Source: Astropecten irregularis
Taxonomy: Eukaryota; Echinodermata; Asteroidea; Paxillosida; Astropectinidae
Reading direction: 5' to 3'
Length of the DNA stretch: 64,000 nt
NCBI GenBank assembly: GCA_963971285.1
Contig: OZ020257.1
Span: 12,042,602 to 12,106,601 of the forward strand
A program made the position numbers and the translations under genes. A model generated the notes under the pieces. It worked only from the letters and a program-made list of their open reading frames with translations, did not search any database and was not told the origin of the DNA. Each line of letters begins with the position of its first letter. Within the stretch, counting starts at the first letter, position 1. This document shows, piece by piece, positions 23,985-36,192 of this stretch.

Positions 23985-24660
23985 GGGCCTGTTTGTTGAA
24001 CGCAACGGATCCGAGATTTAGGGATCCACGTCCTTTGCAGTGTACGGTAAAATGGGATCCGGATCCGCAGGATTCGTGATCCTTTGCATTAAAGGGCGGC
24101 TGCAGTGCTTTTTTCAGTCAGGTTATTTTATTGCCTTCATACAGAGAATATACTGACAAATAATGAATGGCAAGTCTTATTTTGGTTTCAAACCAGCATT
24201 CGGTTTTCCTTTGAATGGCTTTGTAAAACGGGGGATTTTCACGCATACTCATGTAGGGAACCAACAGCCAAAATATAATGAAAAAACATAAGAAATGAAG
24301 AGGCAAACTTGACCTACAGAAATGGTTTGGTAAAAAAATTACACCACCAGTTGAGTGAAAGGAACATATTTGGCAAAATAAAACCATTAGGGAATAAAAG
24401 GTCTGTCAGAAAACCTATAAAACAACTGCAACTTTTTGTGCACAAATCAATTGGGTTACTGCTCTCAGTTCCCCAGATGACATCACAGTTTTGCTCATGA
24501 ATATGGAAATACTAATTAGCATACAAACCAAAAAACCTGTTTTTTACCCTGAATCAGTGGGAGGAAGTGGGTAAAATTACAATCCCATGTACAGTTTTTT
24601 TATTGGCACATGTTCAAGCCATAATATTCTCATTGCAGAGACCCTTTAAACAAACAGGCC
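23985..24660. mobile_element. FB-K, copy 1, split by TTAA-C
   Basis: Left arm GGGCCTGTTTGTTGAACGC, then GGATCC-rich interior (AAAATGGGATCCGGATC) to 24088. The right arm end ACAAACAGGCC lies at 24650-24660 beyond the TTAA-C element. Removing that element restores an FB-K like the one at 50.1 kb. Confidence 0.75.
24089..24649. mobile_element. TTAA-C element, nested in FB-K
   Basis: TTAA at 24089-24092 and 24646-24649. Inverted ends AGGGCGGCTGCAGTG and CATTGCAGAGACCCT match at most positions. 561 bp. The short frames inside (89 and 63 codons) have no transposase features. TTAA duplication suggests piggyBac-type mobilisation, but the interior is unlike TTAA-A and TTAA-B. Confidence 0.75.
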
Positions 24661-26872
24661 AAAGGTCTTGCTGGTTCACCACTCTGAAATGCTGCATCAT
24701 TTCACTCGCATTAGATCACCTCACGCTATCCCTTGTTCTGAAGAGAAAAAAATAATCACATTTTCCATTTTGGACTTCGTCTATTGTTAGTCTCACGCAC
24801 CAAGATTCATTATACGCATTATGACATGAGGTATCATGTTTTCAATACCAGTCTTATTTTGAGGGTTGCAAAACCTACTATTCAATTGTGAGAACTATAG
24901 GCCGTTACTCGTTTGCATCCTTCCATTTCTTGTCCATGAGTTGGACTAATAAAATTGTTCGCTAGTGAAAAGCTAGTGGATTGATTTATCAGATTGTGTT
25001 ATTCAAGAAGATTTACTGTGACTTCACACTTTCACATAGTGGTAAAAAAAGCGGTCTTGTATGTTACTGCAGTATCATAGACTAAACATACAACCTACAG
25101 CGGGTCTCGACGCGGGTGATCTCCAAAATTGGCGGATGGTGTTAAATTATAACGAGTCTAATGGGACCTTAGGGAGGACATCGAGTGTAAATGATGTGTC
25201 ACCGATACGCTCTACTCATCATTATTGCTTTACTTTTTATTTTCTTTCTTCTCTGTCGTGTCAACCAGGCGAATTATTAGCCCAAAAATCAAGGGTTGTG
25301 CTGTGGTGGGCTCGTTAATCCATTCAATCACTGCCCATGCGCACTGGAGGTCACGGGGTTAAGTGCGGTCAAAGTTCACGCCGGAGGGCTATCTTTTATG
25401 CCGCACTTCGGGCTGCACGTATACAGTAAGTGGATCAGCTTGCAGATTTATGGCATTTGGGTGGAAAGAAATTTCGTGTATATTTTTCTAATCTATATTG
25501 GATTCTAGAATGAATAATATCTTGCTGTATTCATGATAAATAGCTGCACATTTCAGCCTATTTTTTTAATAGAAATTCAAGTGGGTATTTCCTTGCACAA
25601 TTTGAAATTAAGTTTACGATGCAATTTATAGGCCTACGTAATAAGACTAACAGCTCAAAAATTAGAAATGTAATAGAAATGTCATCGTCCACTGTACGAT
25701 ATGAATCCAAATAAACAAAGACCCCAACAACAAAAACCTCGATAAACAAACACTCCAGAAAACGCAAACAATCTACCGACGAAAACATCGCAAAACGTCA
25801 AACCCTGCCAATCTTGTGCCAATTAATAAAGCAAACGCAAAAAGGAAAACCAAAAACAAGACTGAAATGTGATAAAGAATTGCGATCCGTGGACACGGGG
25901 TCAGCCTGCCCGCATAGTTGGCCCAATTCTCCCGGGTCGTTAATGACCGAAGAATGAGGCAAGAGGGCTCGATCGATTCCACTGACGGAGGATCAAGCTA
26001 CACCGACCGAGAAGACGCCGCCTCGCTGCATGCCATGCCGCGCCTGATGCCCAAGTCAAACTTTTCATCTCCCTCCCCCGATGGTTTAGTCTGCGACGTC
26101 CGCTAACGACTCCAGTGGCAACTGCTGGGTGTAGACGGAGTTGTGGAAGGAATGGGAGGGGGACAAGACATCGTTAAAAACAACAAGACGACACAAAAAT
26201 GAAAGAATTCAATCCTTGCTGGGTCTGTATGGCATCCGATGTCTTTTCCTGACGGATGCAAGCAGGCAGACCTCGGCGTGCCTACCGTTCGACCTCTGTA
26301 TTCAGATGGGCACGAGCGGGTCTGTTTTCACCATCATCGCCACAGATCGAGGACATGGTCCAAGGAAGGGAATCAAAGAAGAAAATACTTGGAAACATCT
26401 GTCGACAATCCTCGTGCGAGGTTCGTTGGCTTGAAAGGGACTATTCTCTCTTTTTTCATATTGTGTGCTCGGCATGCGCCATCACGGTTAGGCCTATCAT
26501 CACTCCGATGGTATTATATTCTGGTCAGGTTTGATGTGTTGGACGTGGCATCTGTTGAAGGCCGTGTGATGCTGACACATAAATCTGCGACTTCAACTTG
26601 TTGATGATTATGGCACTGGGCCGAAGGACCAAATACTTCACACTGACAATTATAGGTCATCGACACTGATGAAACTTGGTCCGTCCAGAATTTTGATACA
26701 ACTACATGTAATACGACTAACTATGTCTCAATACAAACAAGCCTTATTTTATTGCATGTTTGGAGATAAATGCCAATTGGTCTCTATTCAGATCCACAAG
26801 AATATCGCACAGAGACAGATTAAGTTGAAAATTGCAAATTGCAAATTACAAACAGAAAAGGGAAGGGGCACC
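24661..26872. other. Unassigned sequence with a GC-richer block
   Basis: No gene called. 25890-26110 is GC-richer. At 26256-26434 all three plus frames are open, which fits biased composition better than coding. Two TAGGCCTA 8-mers (25630, 26490). Confidence 0.4.
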
Positions 26873-27249
26873 TTAAAGGTCTATCGTATTTCGGTATGCA
26901 TACCGAAACAGAAGTCTCCACAGATTTACCAATAACAGGGTATAGTATAAGCTGGTGATGGTTGAAACATACCGTTAAAATGTCTCAGCTTGAAATGCTG
27001 TTTTTATCCAGAAAAGAGTAAAATCAATGCCCAAAAAACAATTAACGCTGACCCTTTAAAGATAAAAAACTAACAGTGAAAAGATTTTTAAAATACTGTG
27101 TGCGCTTTTCACGTTTTTTTTCCCCCAAAATGTCGGCACCGTATGGGACTGGGAATTTCACAGGTGACTGTGTTATAGTATTTTTCTTGATATTTTTGCC
27201 CATGAATCTGCATTCTTTGACAAAAAGCAAAGTACGATATTACCTTTAA
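26873..27249 (+). mobile_element. TTAA-A MITE, copy 7
   Basis: TTAA at 26873-26876 and 27246-27249. Contains GGTATGCATACCGAAACAG, an ACAGGGTATAG remnant of the shared block, CGGCACCGTATGGGACTG and GCAAAGTACGATATTACC. 377 bp, orientation opposite to copies 1-5. Confidence 0.85.
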
Positions 27250-27299
27250 TGGAGTTGTTTCATGTCGTATTCTGGTGGATGCTTTAATAAAAATAACAA

Positions 27300-27512
27300 C
27301 TCAATCTTTATGCCTATACCGTCTAGGAACCAGTAACTAGGGGACACGGAAGGAAATGACACGTTTGAGAGGCGGGAGGAAATCCCATTATTTACACTCA
27401 TAATACCGAGCACAGGCACTGACAACTCAATCCACATTGAAAGCCCTCGGTGAGATTCGGACCGGAGACTCCGGAGGTGAAAACAGGTGGAGAAGAACCG
27501 CTGCATGGTTAT
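27300..27512 (-). mobile_element. tRNA-derived SINE (GTCAGGTTG type), diverged copy 3
   Basis: Minus-strand GCAGCGGTTCTTCTCC, CACCTCCGGAGTCTCCGG and a decayed B box (GGTCCGAATCTCACC), then TGTGGATTGAGTTGTCAG. Same order as the other two copies, with more substitutions. Confidence 0.6.
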
Positions 27513-27607
27513 TTTGTCAACCCTTTACCATAGGTCGTTCGAGTAAAGAGAAACAAGTAACAGTTGCTGTTTGTACATACCCATGTCGACAAGATAACAA
27601 TTTTTTG

Positions 27608-28005
27608 GGTTTCGCAAGCGAACGGATACGGTTAGCGCGCCGGATACGTCACCAGTATGTGTGTACTTATGACGTTACAGTTGTTCCGCTATCCGCTATA
27701 CGTCTTCGTGGAACGGATATCTTGCTCGATACGCGTAAGGGTTAAACGCGTACCGAATATCAGTATTTTCGTAATTCTCGCTTCATTTTGTGTCATGTGC
27801 ATGATAAAACTAAAACGAAAGGATTTTCTGGACACGAATATGTAATTTTTGTGCATTTGAAAAGTTAAGAATAAGACAAAATTAGCCTCAAAGTCAAGTA
27901 CAAAAGTGGTTCTCCGTTGTCGGATGTAGCGAAACATCGGATCGGTTGTTGACATTTACGGATAGCTAAACGTATGCGTATGCGTATCCGTTCGCATGCG
28001 AAACC
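27608..28005. mobile_element. Foldback element FB-P
   Basis: GGTTTCGCAAGCGAACGGAT at 27608 is matched inversely by ATCCGTTCGCATGCGAAACC ending 28005: about 23 bp, one mismatch. Subterminal CGGATACG and CGTATGC words repeat near both ends. 398 bp, seen once here. The 102-codon frame running into it is not supported as a gene. Confidence 0.7.
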
Positions 28006-29091
28006 TCCCTACTAAAGATGTAAAACAGATAAGTATACACAATCAAACAAATTTCTTGGATTCCACCAAGCATAGGTCTAATCAATACTAAACATCATCA
28101 CACATGCAGGCTTGCAAAATACAGCTAGTACAAGTTCTGATGAACCATAACATAAATGATATCCATACAATACTCGAATAAAAAATGAAAAGAAAAGAAA
28201 AGAAAGACATTCACATTCAACAGTCCCAAGGCGAGTCGCATATGTAATACACGCATGATTTTGCGGTCAAAAAATGACGAAGTAAATTGAAGCTGAGCGG
28301 ATCCGAATTGGCCTCGAGCCACGAGGAAAGCTGGGCCTAGCTGGGCGTGCGGGATTTACGATCGTGTATGGGAACTATTCGGAGCATTGCACGGAAGGAA
28401 GGGGGATGGGAATTAGGATTGAGCTGGGAGTATAAGTGTTTCCCATTACATTGGATGGAACATGTACTAGTAGGCCTATACAGTGTACTGTTCGTCAGCT
28501 GCAAAACTCATTCCACAAGGCAGGGGCCCTATAGTAACTCGATACACAGAATTTGACTTATGGCATTCAAACAAACTCAAAGAGTTTCTCTATCGTCGAT
28601 AGCATTTGTTGAATAACTGGCAAACGTCTTCTTTCTTTTTTAATTTTCCAAGAGAGTATAATAATGTCTCCCCGAGGTAAGCTTGAGTACAAGGACAAGA
28701 CGCAACGTTCAAAGAAACTTCTGGTACGGGTTAAAGTTCCATTTTGTGATTATGATTTCTTTCAGAAGGAAAATGAGTTCAGGGAAAGTAATGCATGTTC
28801 TGATATAATCGCCAGCCGTTTTACATTGAAAACTTCCAAGGAGAAACGCTTAAGCTCCAGAGCCGTGTTGAATGTTAGACATTCGAAGAATGAAGAGCGA
28901 GGAGATGATATATTATTTGATTGAAGTGTGTCTTTCATGAGATGCATCCTGCTCTGGAGGAAACTACCAACTTCAATTTCTGCTGATGGTCATAGCTTAA
29001 TGTGAAACATCCATTGACCATTTTACGCTGTCACATCGCCCTCTAGCGGTTAAGGCCTTCCAGGTCTGCAGAGCACTGGACCCTGGGCAGA
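28006..29091. other. Unassigned sequence
   Basis: No gene recognised. The 86-codon frame at 28664-28924 (lysine- and serine-rich) has no identifiable domain. Confidence 0.4.
29037..29049 (-). promoter_or_regulatory. CTCF-like motif
   Basis: The minus strand reads CCGCTAGAGGGCG, a full match to the CCGCNAGNGGGCG form of the CTCF core. Best match of the seven. Confidence 0.4.
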
Positions 29092-29467
29092 TACGAGTAC
29101 TATCATACTTTGCTATAGGAAACCGTAAAACAGAAATGTTCACAAGACGTATAACTTACAGGGTATTAAGATAGACCTAGTGCTAACATACAGTTAAAAA
29201 TGGTCTGCCTGAATTGCTGTATTTTTTCGGAAATGAATAAAACAAAATACCGAAAACAGATTTGATCTCCGAGGTCGAAACCTCACAATCACAATTACCT
29301 CACAATTTCGTGTACCAGTTGCAACGGTTTTTCGCTGTTTTCTATACTGTTTCCAATGATCAATTGAGCTGAACATTTCTCAGGTTTGTTTTTATGCCAT
29401 GACAAATCAAACATGAACAGTCTGCAGCTATTCTAACAAATTCATCAAAGTGTGATAGTACCTTTAA
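29092..29467 (+). mobile_element. TTAA-B MITE, copy 2
   Basis: Right TTAA at 29464-29467 after GTGTGATAGTACCT; left terminus decayed (GAGTACTATCATAC). Contains CGTATAACTTACAGGGTATT, ACAGTCTGCAGCTATTC and a degraded central GATC hairpin. About 376 bp. Confidence 0.78.
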
Positions 29468-29944
29468 GGATTAACTGTTAGTATCTCAAAATTATTAGTT
29501 CATGGCACGCTACAACAAGTAAGTTGCATCTGTTGATTTAAATGACGTATGGGGGCGCTGTTTAGGCATATTACTTCTGAAATTGTAATACTTATTCATG
29601 AGTTTTACCACGCTATTACTTTGCTGGTCTGTGCACGTTGTGCATTCCTGCCGCATATTCTTCATAACCACTCGTAGAGTAATGAACGGATAGCATTTCA
29701 AATTCTTTCCGAGGCAATTAGAGCAGAATTAGGCATTCTCCAAATCCAGGAGATGCCAAAGACGTTTTATTTTAGACTCTGTGGAATTTGCAATAAATCA
29801 GAGAGAAGAGGAAGACTGTATAGTTATGTGGAATGATCAATGAGAGGTCTGTATTGATAACTAACTGGCGATGTCATGCCATGTGAGGAGTGGGCTTGCC
29901 AAGACATTTGAGATTTTCAATAGCTGTACCCCTTCAAGAATCCA

Positions 29945-30610
29945 GAGGTGATCCGGTCAGGGTGCCCTGACCTTACCGCCTGTAGGTGTAATGTTTCAGG
30001 ACTGGATGTCTGGCGAGTCCCACGGGTGTTGGAATGGAGATTTTGATATCAATTCATAGGTTAGGGTGAGGGTCAGGGTTTTAGGTGATGTTGGAGTCAG
30101 AGGTGAGCTCACGCGGGATCACCGTTGTGATGAACCTTGTCGGACTTATAACCCCGTGAAGGTATCTTCATTTCACGATCCGCGCTTCATGGTTCAACTA
30201 TGCCCAAAGTTCAGTAGTGTTGTCACGATTGGTACTGCACTGTAATGGACGTGGGCTGCAGGTGTGGTATTAGGTCCTTGCTGAAATGGCAAAAACACTA
30301 CTCCGACGCTGATTCGGGTGCATTGAGCCTCTACAATCGCATCCTCTCCGTTCAGAACTGAGTAGGACTTGCATGGGCAAGCTCACTTTTGGGTCATCCC
30401 AATGAGATGATTTTTTTAAGAGGCGGATGAAGTATTTATGACGTGGTGGGTCTTGGTGGAACCCCGCGGTTGCATCCATACGGCGCCGGGAGGTGGGGTA
30501 TTTCGTATTAGCCTTCGACCACACCTTGCATACGACCGGTGGATGACAGTCACCGGTACACGGTGCGGTGACTTCTCTGCCTGGGCCGGTCTCAGACCGG
30601 CCAAGTAACA
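29945..30610. other. GC-richer block bounded by strong hairpins
   Basis: At 29955-29972 GGTCAGGG/CCCTGACC forms an 8-bp stem with a 2-base loop. At 30584-30602 GGCCGGTCT/AGACCGGCC forms a 9-bp stem with a 1-base loop. AGTCACCG (30548) and CGGTGACT (30566) make a third. A 113-codon minus-strand frame (30270-30611) lies inside, without a recognised domain. It could be the end of an unrecognised transposon. Confidence 0.5.
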
Positions 30611-30821
30611 AATAGTCCCTGACTGAGTCTCTCTAGAACCGAGGCAGTGATGGAGCTCACCCCTCCCCTGACATGGACCCTTTACTCCCCATCCAATCCA
30701 AGATCGTATTTTTAGGGGTATACTGCCTCCTTGGAGTCACCCCGTTCGGCCAGTCACCCCGGCTCGAGTCCTGGGGATCGAAGACCCTGGATGGGCACGG
30801 GCCGAGCACGCGGACATACGG

Positions 30822-31394
30822 CTGCAATTTGCCTCCTTTGGTCTATCAAAAATAGGGAGAATCAGGAAGTATCTTGACAAGGAATCCACCGAACGCCTCA
30901 TCCATGCCTTTGTCTCTTCACACTTAGACTATTGTAACTCTCTACTAGTTGGCCTTCCTCAATCCCATATTGCCCCCCTGCAGCGTGTTCAGAATTCAGC
31001 TGCCAGACTGGTCACCCGTTCCCGTAAATCCGAGCATATCACTCCCATTTTGCAATCCCTTCACTGGCTCCCTGTCCAACAGCGTATCGCCTTCAAAATA
31101 ATTCTCCAAGTCTTCAAAATCAAACACAACCTGGCACCATCCTACCTCCAGGACCTTGTCTCTTTCCGCTCTCAGTCATTATCGTCAACAACAAGAACCC
31201 TTCGATCATCCTCCCAAGCTCACATTCAGCTATGCCCAGGTCCACGCACCAGAACCCGCCTTGGTGATCGTGCTTTCGCTGTCGCTGCACCCAGATTATG
31301 GAACACTCTGCCTACCTACATCCGAGCAATCTCAACACTGGACAGTTTCAAATCATCACTTAAAACCCACTTGTTTGATCAACATTATTCATAA
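30822..31394 (+). pseudogene. Reverse transcriptase C-terminal fragment (CR1/L2 LINE ORF2)
   Basis: One uninterrupted frame of about 190 codons encodes the segment after the RT palm: IGRIRKYLDKE, HLDYCNSLLVGLP, LQRVQNSAARLV, LHWLPVQQRIAFKI, APSYLQDL, and the tail GDRAFAVAAPRLWNTLP ending FKSSLKTHLFDQHYS and a stop. These blocks are characteristic of the CR1/L2 ORF2 C-terminus. The endonuclease and catalytic RT motifs (including the YADD box) are absent, being 5' of the truncation. The frame is intact, so the insertion is fairly young or was truncated at birth. An alternate-frame 82-codon ORF at 31156 is a shadow. Confidence 0.88.
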
Positions 31395-31526
31395 GGAAGT
31401 TTAATTAGTAGATTTAGCACTGTTGTTGTAATTATGTTTGTTGTCCTGTGTATTGTTATGTTTACGCGCTTAGAAACTTTGTATTAAGCGCTATATAAAT
31501 GTAATTTGTTATGTTATGTTATGTTA
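30822..31526 (+). mobile_element. CR1/L2-type LINE, 5'-truncated 3' end
   Basis: Contains the C-terminal end of the reverse-transcriptase ORF (30822-31394), then a short 3' UTR ending ATTAAGCGCTATATAAATG and a TTATG tandem tail (31508-31526). A 3' end with a short tandem repeat instead of poly(A), plus the GCGCTATATAA terminus, is typical of the L2 branch of CR1 LINEs. The 5' boundary near 30822 is approximate. The missing upstream part makes it immobile. Confidence 0.88.
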
Positions 31527-34503
31527 AGAGCCGTCACACCTATGCGCCCTGCTCAAGATTCCCCACACACCTAATGCAAACAAATGACAGTGTATGGCAC
31601 ACGAATTACTCAGCACTTTTTGCCATAGTGGAGCTGCCCCAGGATAAATGTTTTCTTTAAAATGCTTCCAGTTACAATGTTAGTATTTATCTTCGGACCC
31701 CATGTTGACAAATCACTTCCTTCGTTGAATAACAAGTCATGGACATCAGTGAGAGTTTTCTCTTATAAAGTTCTAAGCTTCATGTTCTAATGTTAAAGAC
31801 AATTGTGTGAAGTATAGTTGACGGCGTAAAGATGTATAATCTCTTGTATAGCTGGTAACGAAGAAATTAGTCTACTTCCTTGCAGCGCATTCCAAATCCT
31901 CACTCCACGTTCTACCTACATGATCTCACGAGTGACTGAAGCAATTTGTATCTCCTGGAATCCGCTCAACTCCCTCAGGAGATATACAGCCTCGGCTACT
32001 CTTGAAGCCCACGAAGGCTATTAATCAAAGACATAGTTATCAAGCAAACAGGGTGATATAATACATGTACCTATACCTACAGGTGGAGCTAGGGGGAGTT
32101 AGCGACGGGTGTCATAAACTTACTTAAGGCGCAAGGACAGCAATGGGGGGCGATTCCTCTGGGTGTTGGACCGTTATACACTCCTCGTGGAGTACACGCT
32201 CAGTGTTTCCAGAATGACGTGGCGCGTTTGCCAGAGACGCCTCTGTCATGTGTCCGAAGCCCTGATATTGTTTTCTTTCAGAGAGATGTCGTGGATTTCA
32301 TTTGTTTTTCTAGAATTGTTAGGACTCATTGTAAGACTCCTCTTGCCGGAGGAAGTGTCCACTCAGTTCTGTGTTGTGTTTGAATGCCCCATGAAGACAT
32401 AAGGGGTTTCTCTCTAAAGGGTCTGGATCAGCCTTCAACTGAGGGCCAGATTCTATTTTACTCCTAACCTACTCAATGTTTTTATTATTGCAAAGATCAG
32501 AACTAAAGGAGAGTTAACGTTCTGCGCACCGAAGTCCTAGCTAGCCTTGGGATCGCTCTTTGGGAAAACTGCAAACTGGAGCTAGAGTTTTTATAAATTA
32601 CAGAACAGGGGGCTCTACTCCCCACGGCAAAATCCATGAAACGTTTCCGGGTGGGGAACATGCTTTAAAACTGAGGAAGTGCGTTGGCACAGCTTGGAGA
32701 TTGACAAGATAAAGTTAGCGTGTAGGCGGAGTGTAAACTGCAGGGAACTTTCTGTACGTGCTTACACTTGAATGTTGTACAGAGGGCAATCAGACCGAGA
32801 GTTGATCATGTTGTTCGTGTATTCTCTCGTGGGAAGGCTATCTTCTTAAGATATCAAGAACTCTCAGTGTTTCCTCGCCGAAAACTCTGGTTCAAGCAGT
32901 TGAGGCGAGGAAACGTTTAACACTATACAAAGGGAAGCCTGCTTATTGTAAAAATAAACGCTAGGGCTGTACTCCTGTGTTAGTGAGAAACTACACAGCG
33001 TCTTAAACAGCATAGCATTTTTATACAGAAATGTTTTACATTGCACTTTGTAGCCTGAGAACGAATATATGCTGATTACAGCTTTGATGAAAGGAACCAT
33101 ATAGAAATGTTTAATAGTGAAATTGTCAGTGAAATTGACTAAAAATACACCTGAATTCCCATCCATCTTTGCGTACGGACTCCGGACACTGTATGACACA
33201 CTCGGGTAAGTCGGGTTGGTTGTTCTCTTTCGAGTCAAACCGTGCTTCGGGACGGTATATAAAGTCTCTGGTTTGGTTTGGGTGTCTTTTAAGTGTGAGT
33301 TTGTCAAGTTCTGTTATAACTCTACGGGGAGAAGAAGTAGCACGTTAGAAATCGCTTTAGGACATGATCAATAAAGACAGTTTCCTTGATAGGACAATCG
33401 CTGTCGTGATAGGTGTGGGTGAATATTAACCCAACTGGTCCATCGTAGCACTCCACGTACGTCTAAGTTATGCTATTGGTTTGTATAATATTTTTCTCGT
33501 TTGGCCACTTAAGTGATATAGTTGCAAATGCAACATGGCTGTTAACCCGGATGTCTTTCATTTTAGCTGTCCCCTAGTCGAACTTCTCCAGTTTTATCGG
33601 AATATGAATTACGGCCTGGTATACAGATTCGACCTTCAGGGGGTCTGGGTGCCCAGGCTGGCTGGTTTTGTCATAAAGGCAGGAGGTTTGGGTGGGTTCT
33701 TATAGCCCCTCTTGTGCTCTTGGCATCATCATCTCCGGAAATGACCGAAGGACAATCCCAGTCTGCTCACTATCCGTCACCAGCAAACCTTGGTATACGA
33801 GTTCAGCCTCCAATGCCAGGACGTAGTCTAGTAATGGACGGGGAGTAGGTTAACAATCCCTCGGTTGTTGTTTTATAATATCACGGAGCATGTGAGATGG
33901 GCAATTTCAAAGGTCGGGAAGTTGAGTGACTTTACCCTGGTGCGACACTGAAAATGGTCGCACCGCATCAGGGGGCGCTATGGGTTCTGCCTGTGGTAAA
34001 TATCTAGTCTACCGACTCGATGCTGTTTCGTGACCATGTCCGTTATCAAAAGAATGGCATTTTATTTTTAAAGTGATGCTTGCATACTGCGGTTTGAATG
34101 TATATTATGGTGCGGTTGTGCACTTAGCTCTATGCCTTGAAGGAATGGCGAATGTACAGGATATCGTGTTTCAGGTTGATTGTTTGTTACTTCTTTTCCT
34201 GAACCGATTTGAAATGTGTCTAAATAACTTTCATGGTGGGACGCGACAAAAGTTTCATTTCGTTGACTAAAGCCTTCGTCTGGTTATATACAGTTTGCGA
34301 TTCGCATTGAGGACCATGAAGTAAGTCTGTGATATTAATCCACAGACAAATCTGACCAAAGGCGTTTTATGGGGGCGGCCATACCTGGGGGCCATCATAA
34401 GACATGCATACCAGCCTTCTCTAGACCAATCACATTCTGTCATTGCAATGGTGAATGGACGAAAGGTTGGCAGGTTGCGATGGCTGACTGCCCACGGGGG
34501 CCT
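31527..34503. other. Unassigned sequence
   Basis: No gene or family repeat recognised in almost 3 kb. The 147-codon minus-strand frame at 32864-33307 has no domain, signal peptide or compositional coding signal I can point to. Confidence 0.45.
33965..33979 (+). promoter_or_regulatory. CTCF-like motif
   Basis: GCATCAGGGGGCGCT. The CAGGGGGCGCT half fits well; the 5' end is off-consensus. Confidence 0.28.
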
Positions 34504-34658
34504 GGGGTCGATTTCACCAAACTTTTCTTAACTTACTATCAATCGTTTCATTTATGATGCATTGTACGTAGTCGCACATAGGATAGGTCCCCTATACGAT
34601 GGGTTATCCTTCGTAACTCGAGTTATGATAAATCGTATGACTTCATGAAATCGACCCC
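34504..34658. mobile_element. FB-D, copy 4
   Basis: GGGGTCGATTTCACCAAAC at the left, ACTTCATGAAATCGACCCC at the right, with TATCCTTCGTAACTCGAG inside. 155 bp with both GGGG/CCCC termini. Confidence 0.83.
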
Positions 34659-35838
34659 TGGTCAGATTTGCTTACAACTTCAGGAATAGCGCAGGCTCAG
34701 TGCATCACTTGTCTGAATATCATTAACCTCTTTTCAAAATACATGGCGATCCTCACCGTTTATTAATACCAATTATCTTGATTTACAAATGTGATCATGT
34801 TTGACGAAAGAAAGTGCAGTGAAGTGGCTATTTTGAGTGCCATAGTTTCCTTGGATTCAAGGTCGGCTTCGATTTGTGAGAAATCCCAGAATTTCTACAT
34901 CTGTCCTTCGAGAGATGCGTGTGTAGGCCTACCTGTTTATGAAATGGAACATTTCTCACTCTTGTCTGTGAATATTGTGTTTTATGTCAAGCTGGTGGAT
35001 TTTAGTGGAGTAAGCAAAATTAAATGACGTCTCCGGAGACGAGTCTATAAGAGGCGATTTATTGGCTGTTTCATCTCTTAATATTCACCAGCGGATGTAT
35101 TTGTAACGTGTTAAGAGTTTCAAATCAAAACATCGAGAATTAAATATGACAATTTAGCTTTGGTTCCTTCGAAGGGTTTACTGCAAGAGGAATGTGTATA
35201 TACATCTGTCAGCGCTTTCATTTACACATGCAATTTTTGCATTGATCCCCTCAATTTTTAAAAAATTTTCGAGGCTCTTTCTGGAGACATTTCGAACATT
35301 CTTCGCCGTGCTCAAAACTTGTTTTTCCCACCAAAAACGCTGAAATTTACCAAGCTGACAGCACATAAAACATAATGTCTTTTCTTTTGTGGTTAACTTA
35401 TGGCGAGGGTTTTGCAGAGTTGCCACAAACGACCTGTCCCAAGGGGGTGTATGCCGAGCCTTACGGTAGTGACCTTTGCCGGGTGGATGGGGGGAGGGAG
35501 GGGACAGGCTTGACTGTGGCACTGATATTTGTCCATCAACGCATCTCGGGGTTGGTCTACTTATTAGAGGGTGTCTCTGAATCACAGTGTACGGAGAGCG
35601 GCAGCGAACAGGAACAGAAGCATGTACTTCTCAAAGAAAGTGGTTACTATATTCTATACAGAAGGTCACCTTATGGCCCAAGTTTGCTTGGCTTGTTTTT
35701 TGCTTAATGCAACATTTTGAGAGCTGAATACTAGTGAGTGAACAGACACAAGAAAGGTCCACAAAAGAGGAAGCTCCTTTTCGTTCGTCTCTTTTTACCG
35801 ATATTTTTTTTTGTAAGGATCAATATAGAATGCACAGA
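34659..35838. other. Unassigned sequence
   Basis: No gene called. Frames of 135 (minus, 35178-35585) and 110 (plus, 35375-35707) codons overlap antiparallel and have no recognisable domain. Confidence 0.4.
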
Positions 35839-36192
35839 TTAAGAGGTAATATCATACTTTGGTTTTTGTCAAAGAAATGCAGATTCGTGGGCTAAAATAT
35901 CAAGGAAGATACAGTAACAGTCATCTGTGAAAATTTCAGTCCCATACGGTGCCCAGTGAAAAACGACCACAGTATTTCTTAAGTCTTTTCTCTTTCATTT
36001 TTGATCTTTAAAAGATCAACAATTATTTTGGTCAATGGTTTTACTCTTTTGTAGATAAATACAGCATTTCAGGCAGAAAAAGTTTGACGGTATGTTTCTA
36101 CCATCACCGTCCTTATACCCTGTAAGTTATAGTAGGTAAATCTGTGAAGATTTCTGTTTCGGTATGCTACCAAAGTAGGACACTACCTTTAA
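35839..36192 (-). mobile_element. TTAA-A MITE, copy 4
   Basis: TTAA at 35839-35842 and 36189-36192. AGGTAATATCATACTTTGG, CATACGGTGCCCAG, the central TTGATCTTTAAAAGATCAA hairpin, and TATACCCTGTAAGTTATAG. About 354 bp. Confidence 0.86.

Noticed and set aside
26239-26604. 121-codon frame in a region open in all three plus frames
   Set aside because: Simultaneous openness in three frames points to stop-poor composition rather than to coding.
32864-33307. 147-codon minus-strand frame
   Set aside because: No domain, no signal peptide, no homologue I recognise; likely chance.
35178-35707. Antiparallel 135- and 110-codon frames
   Set aside because: Mutual shadowing in a GC-richer segment; no domain on either strand.
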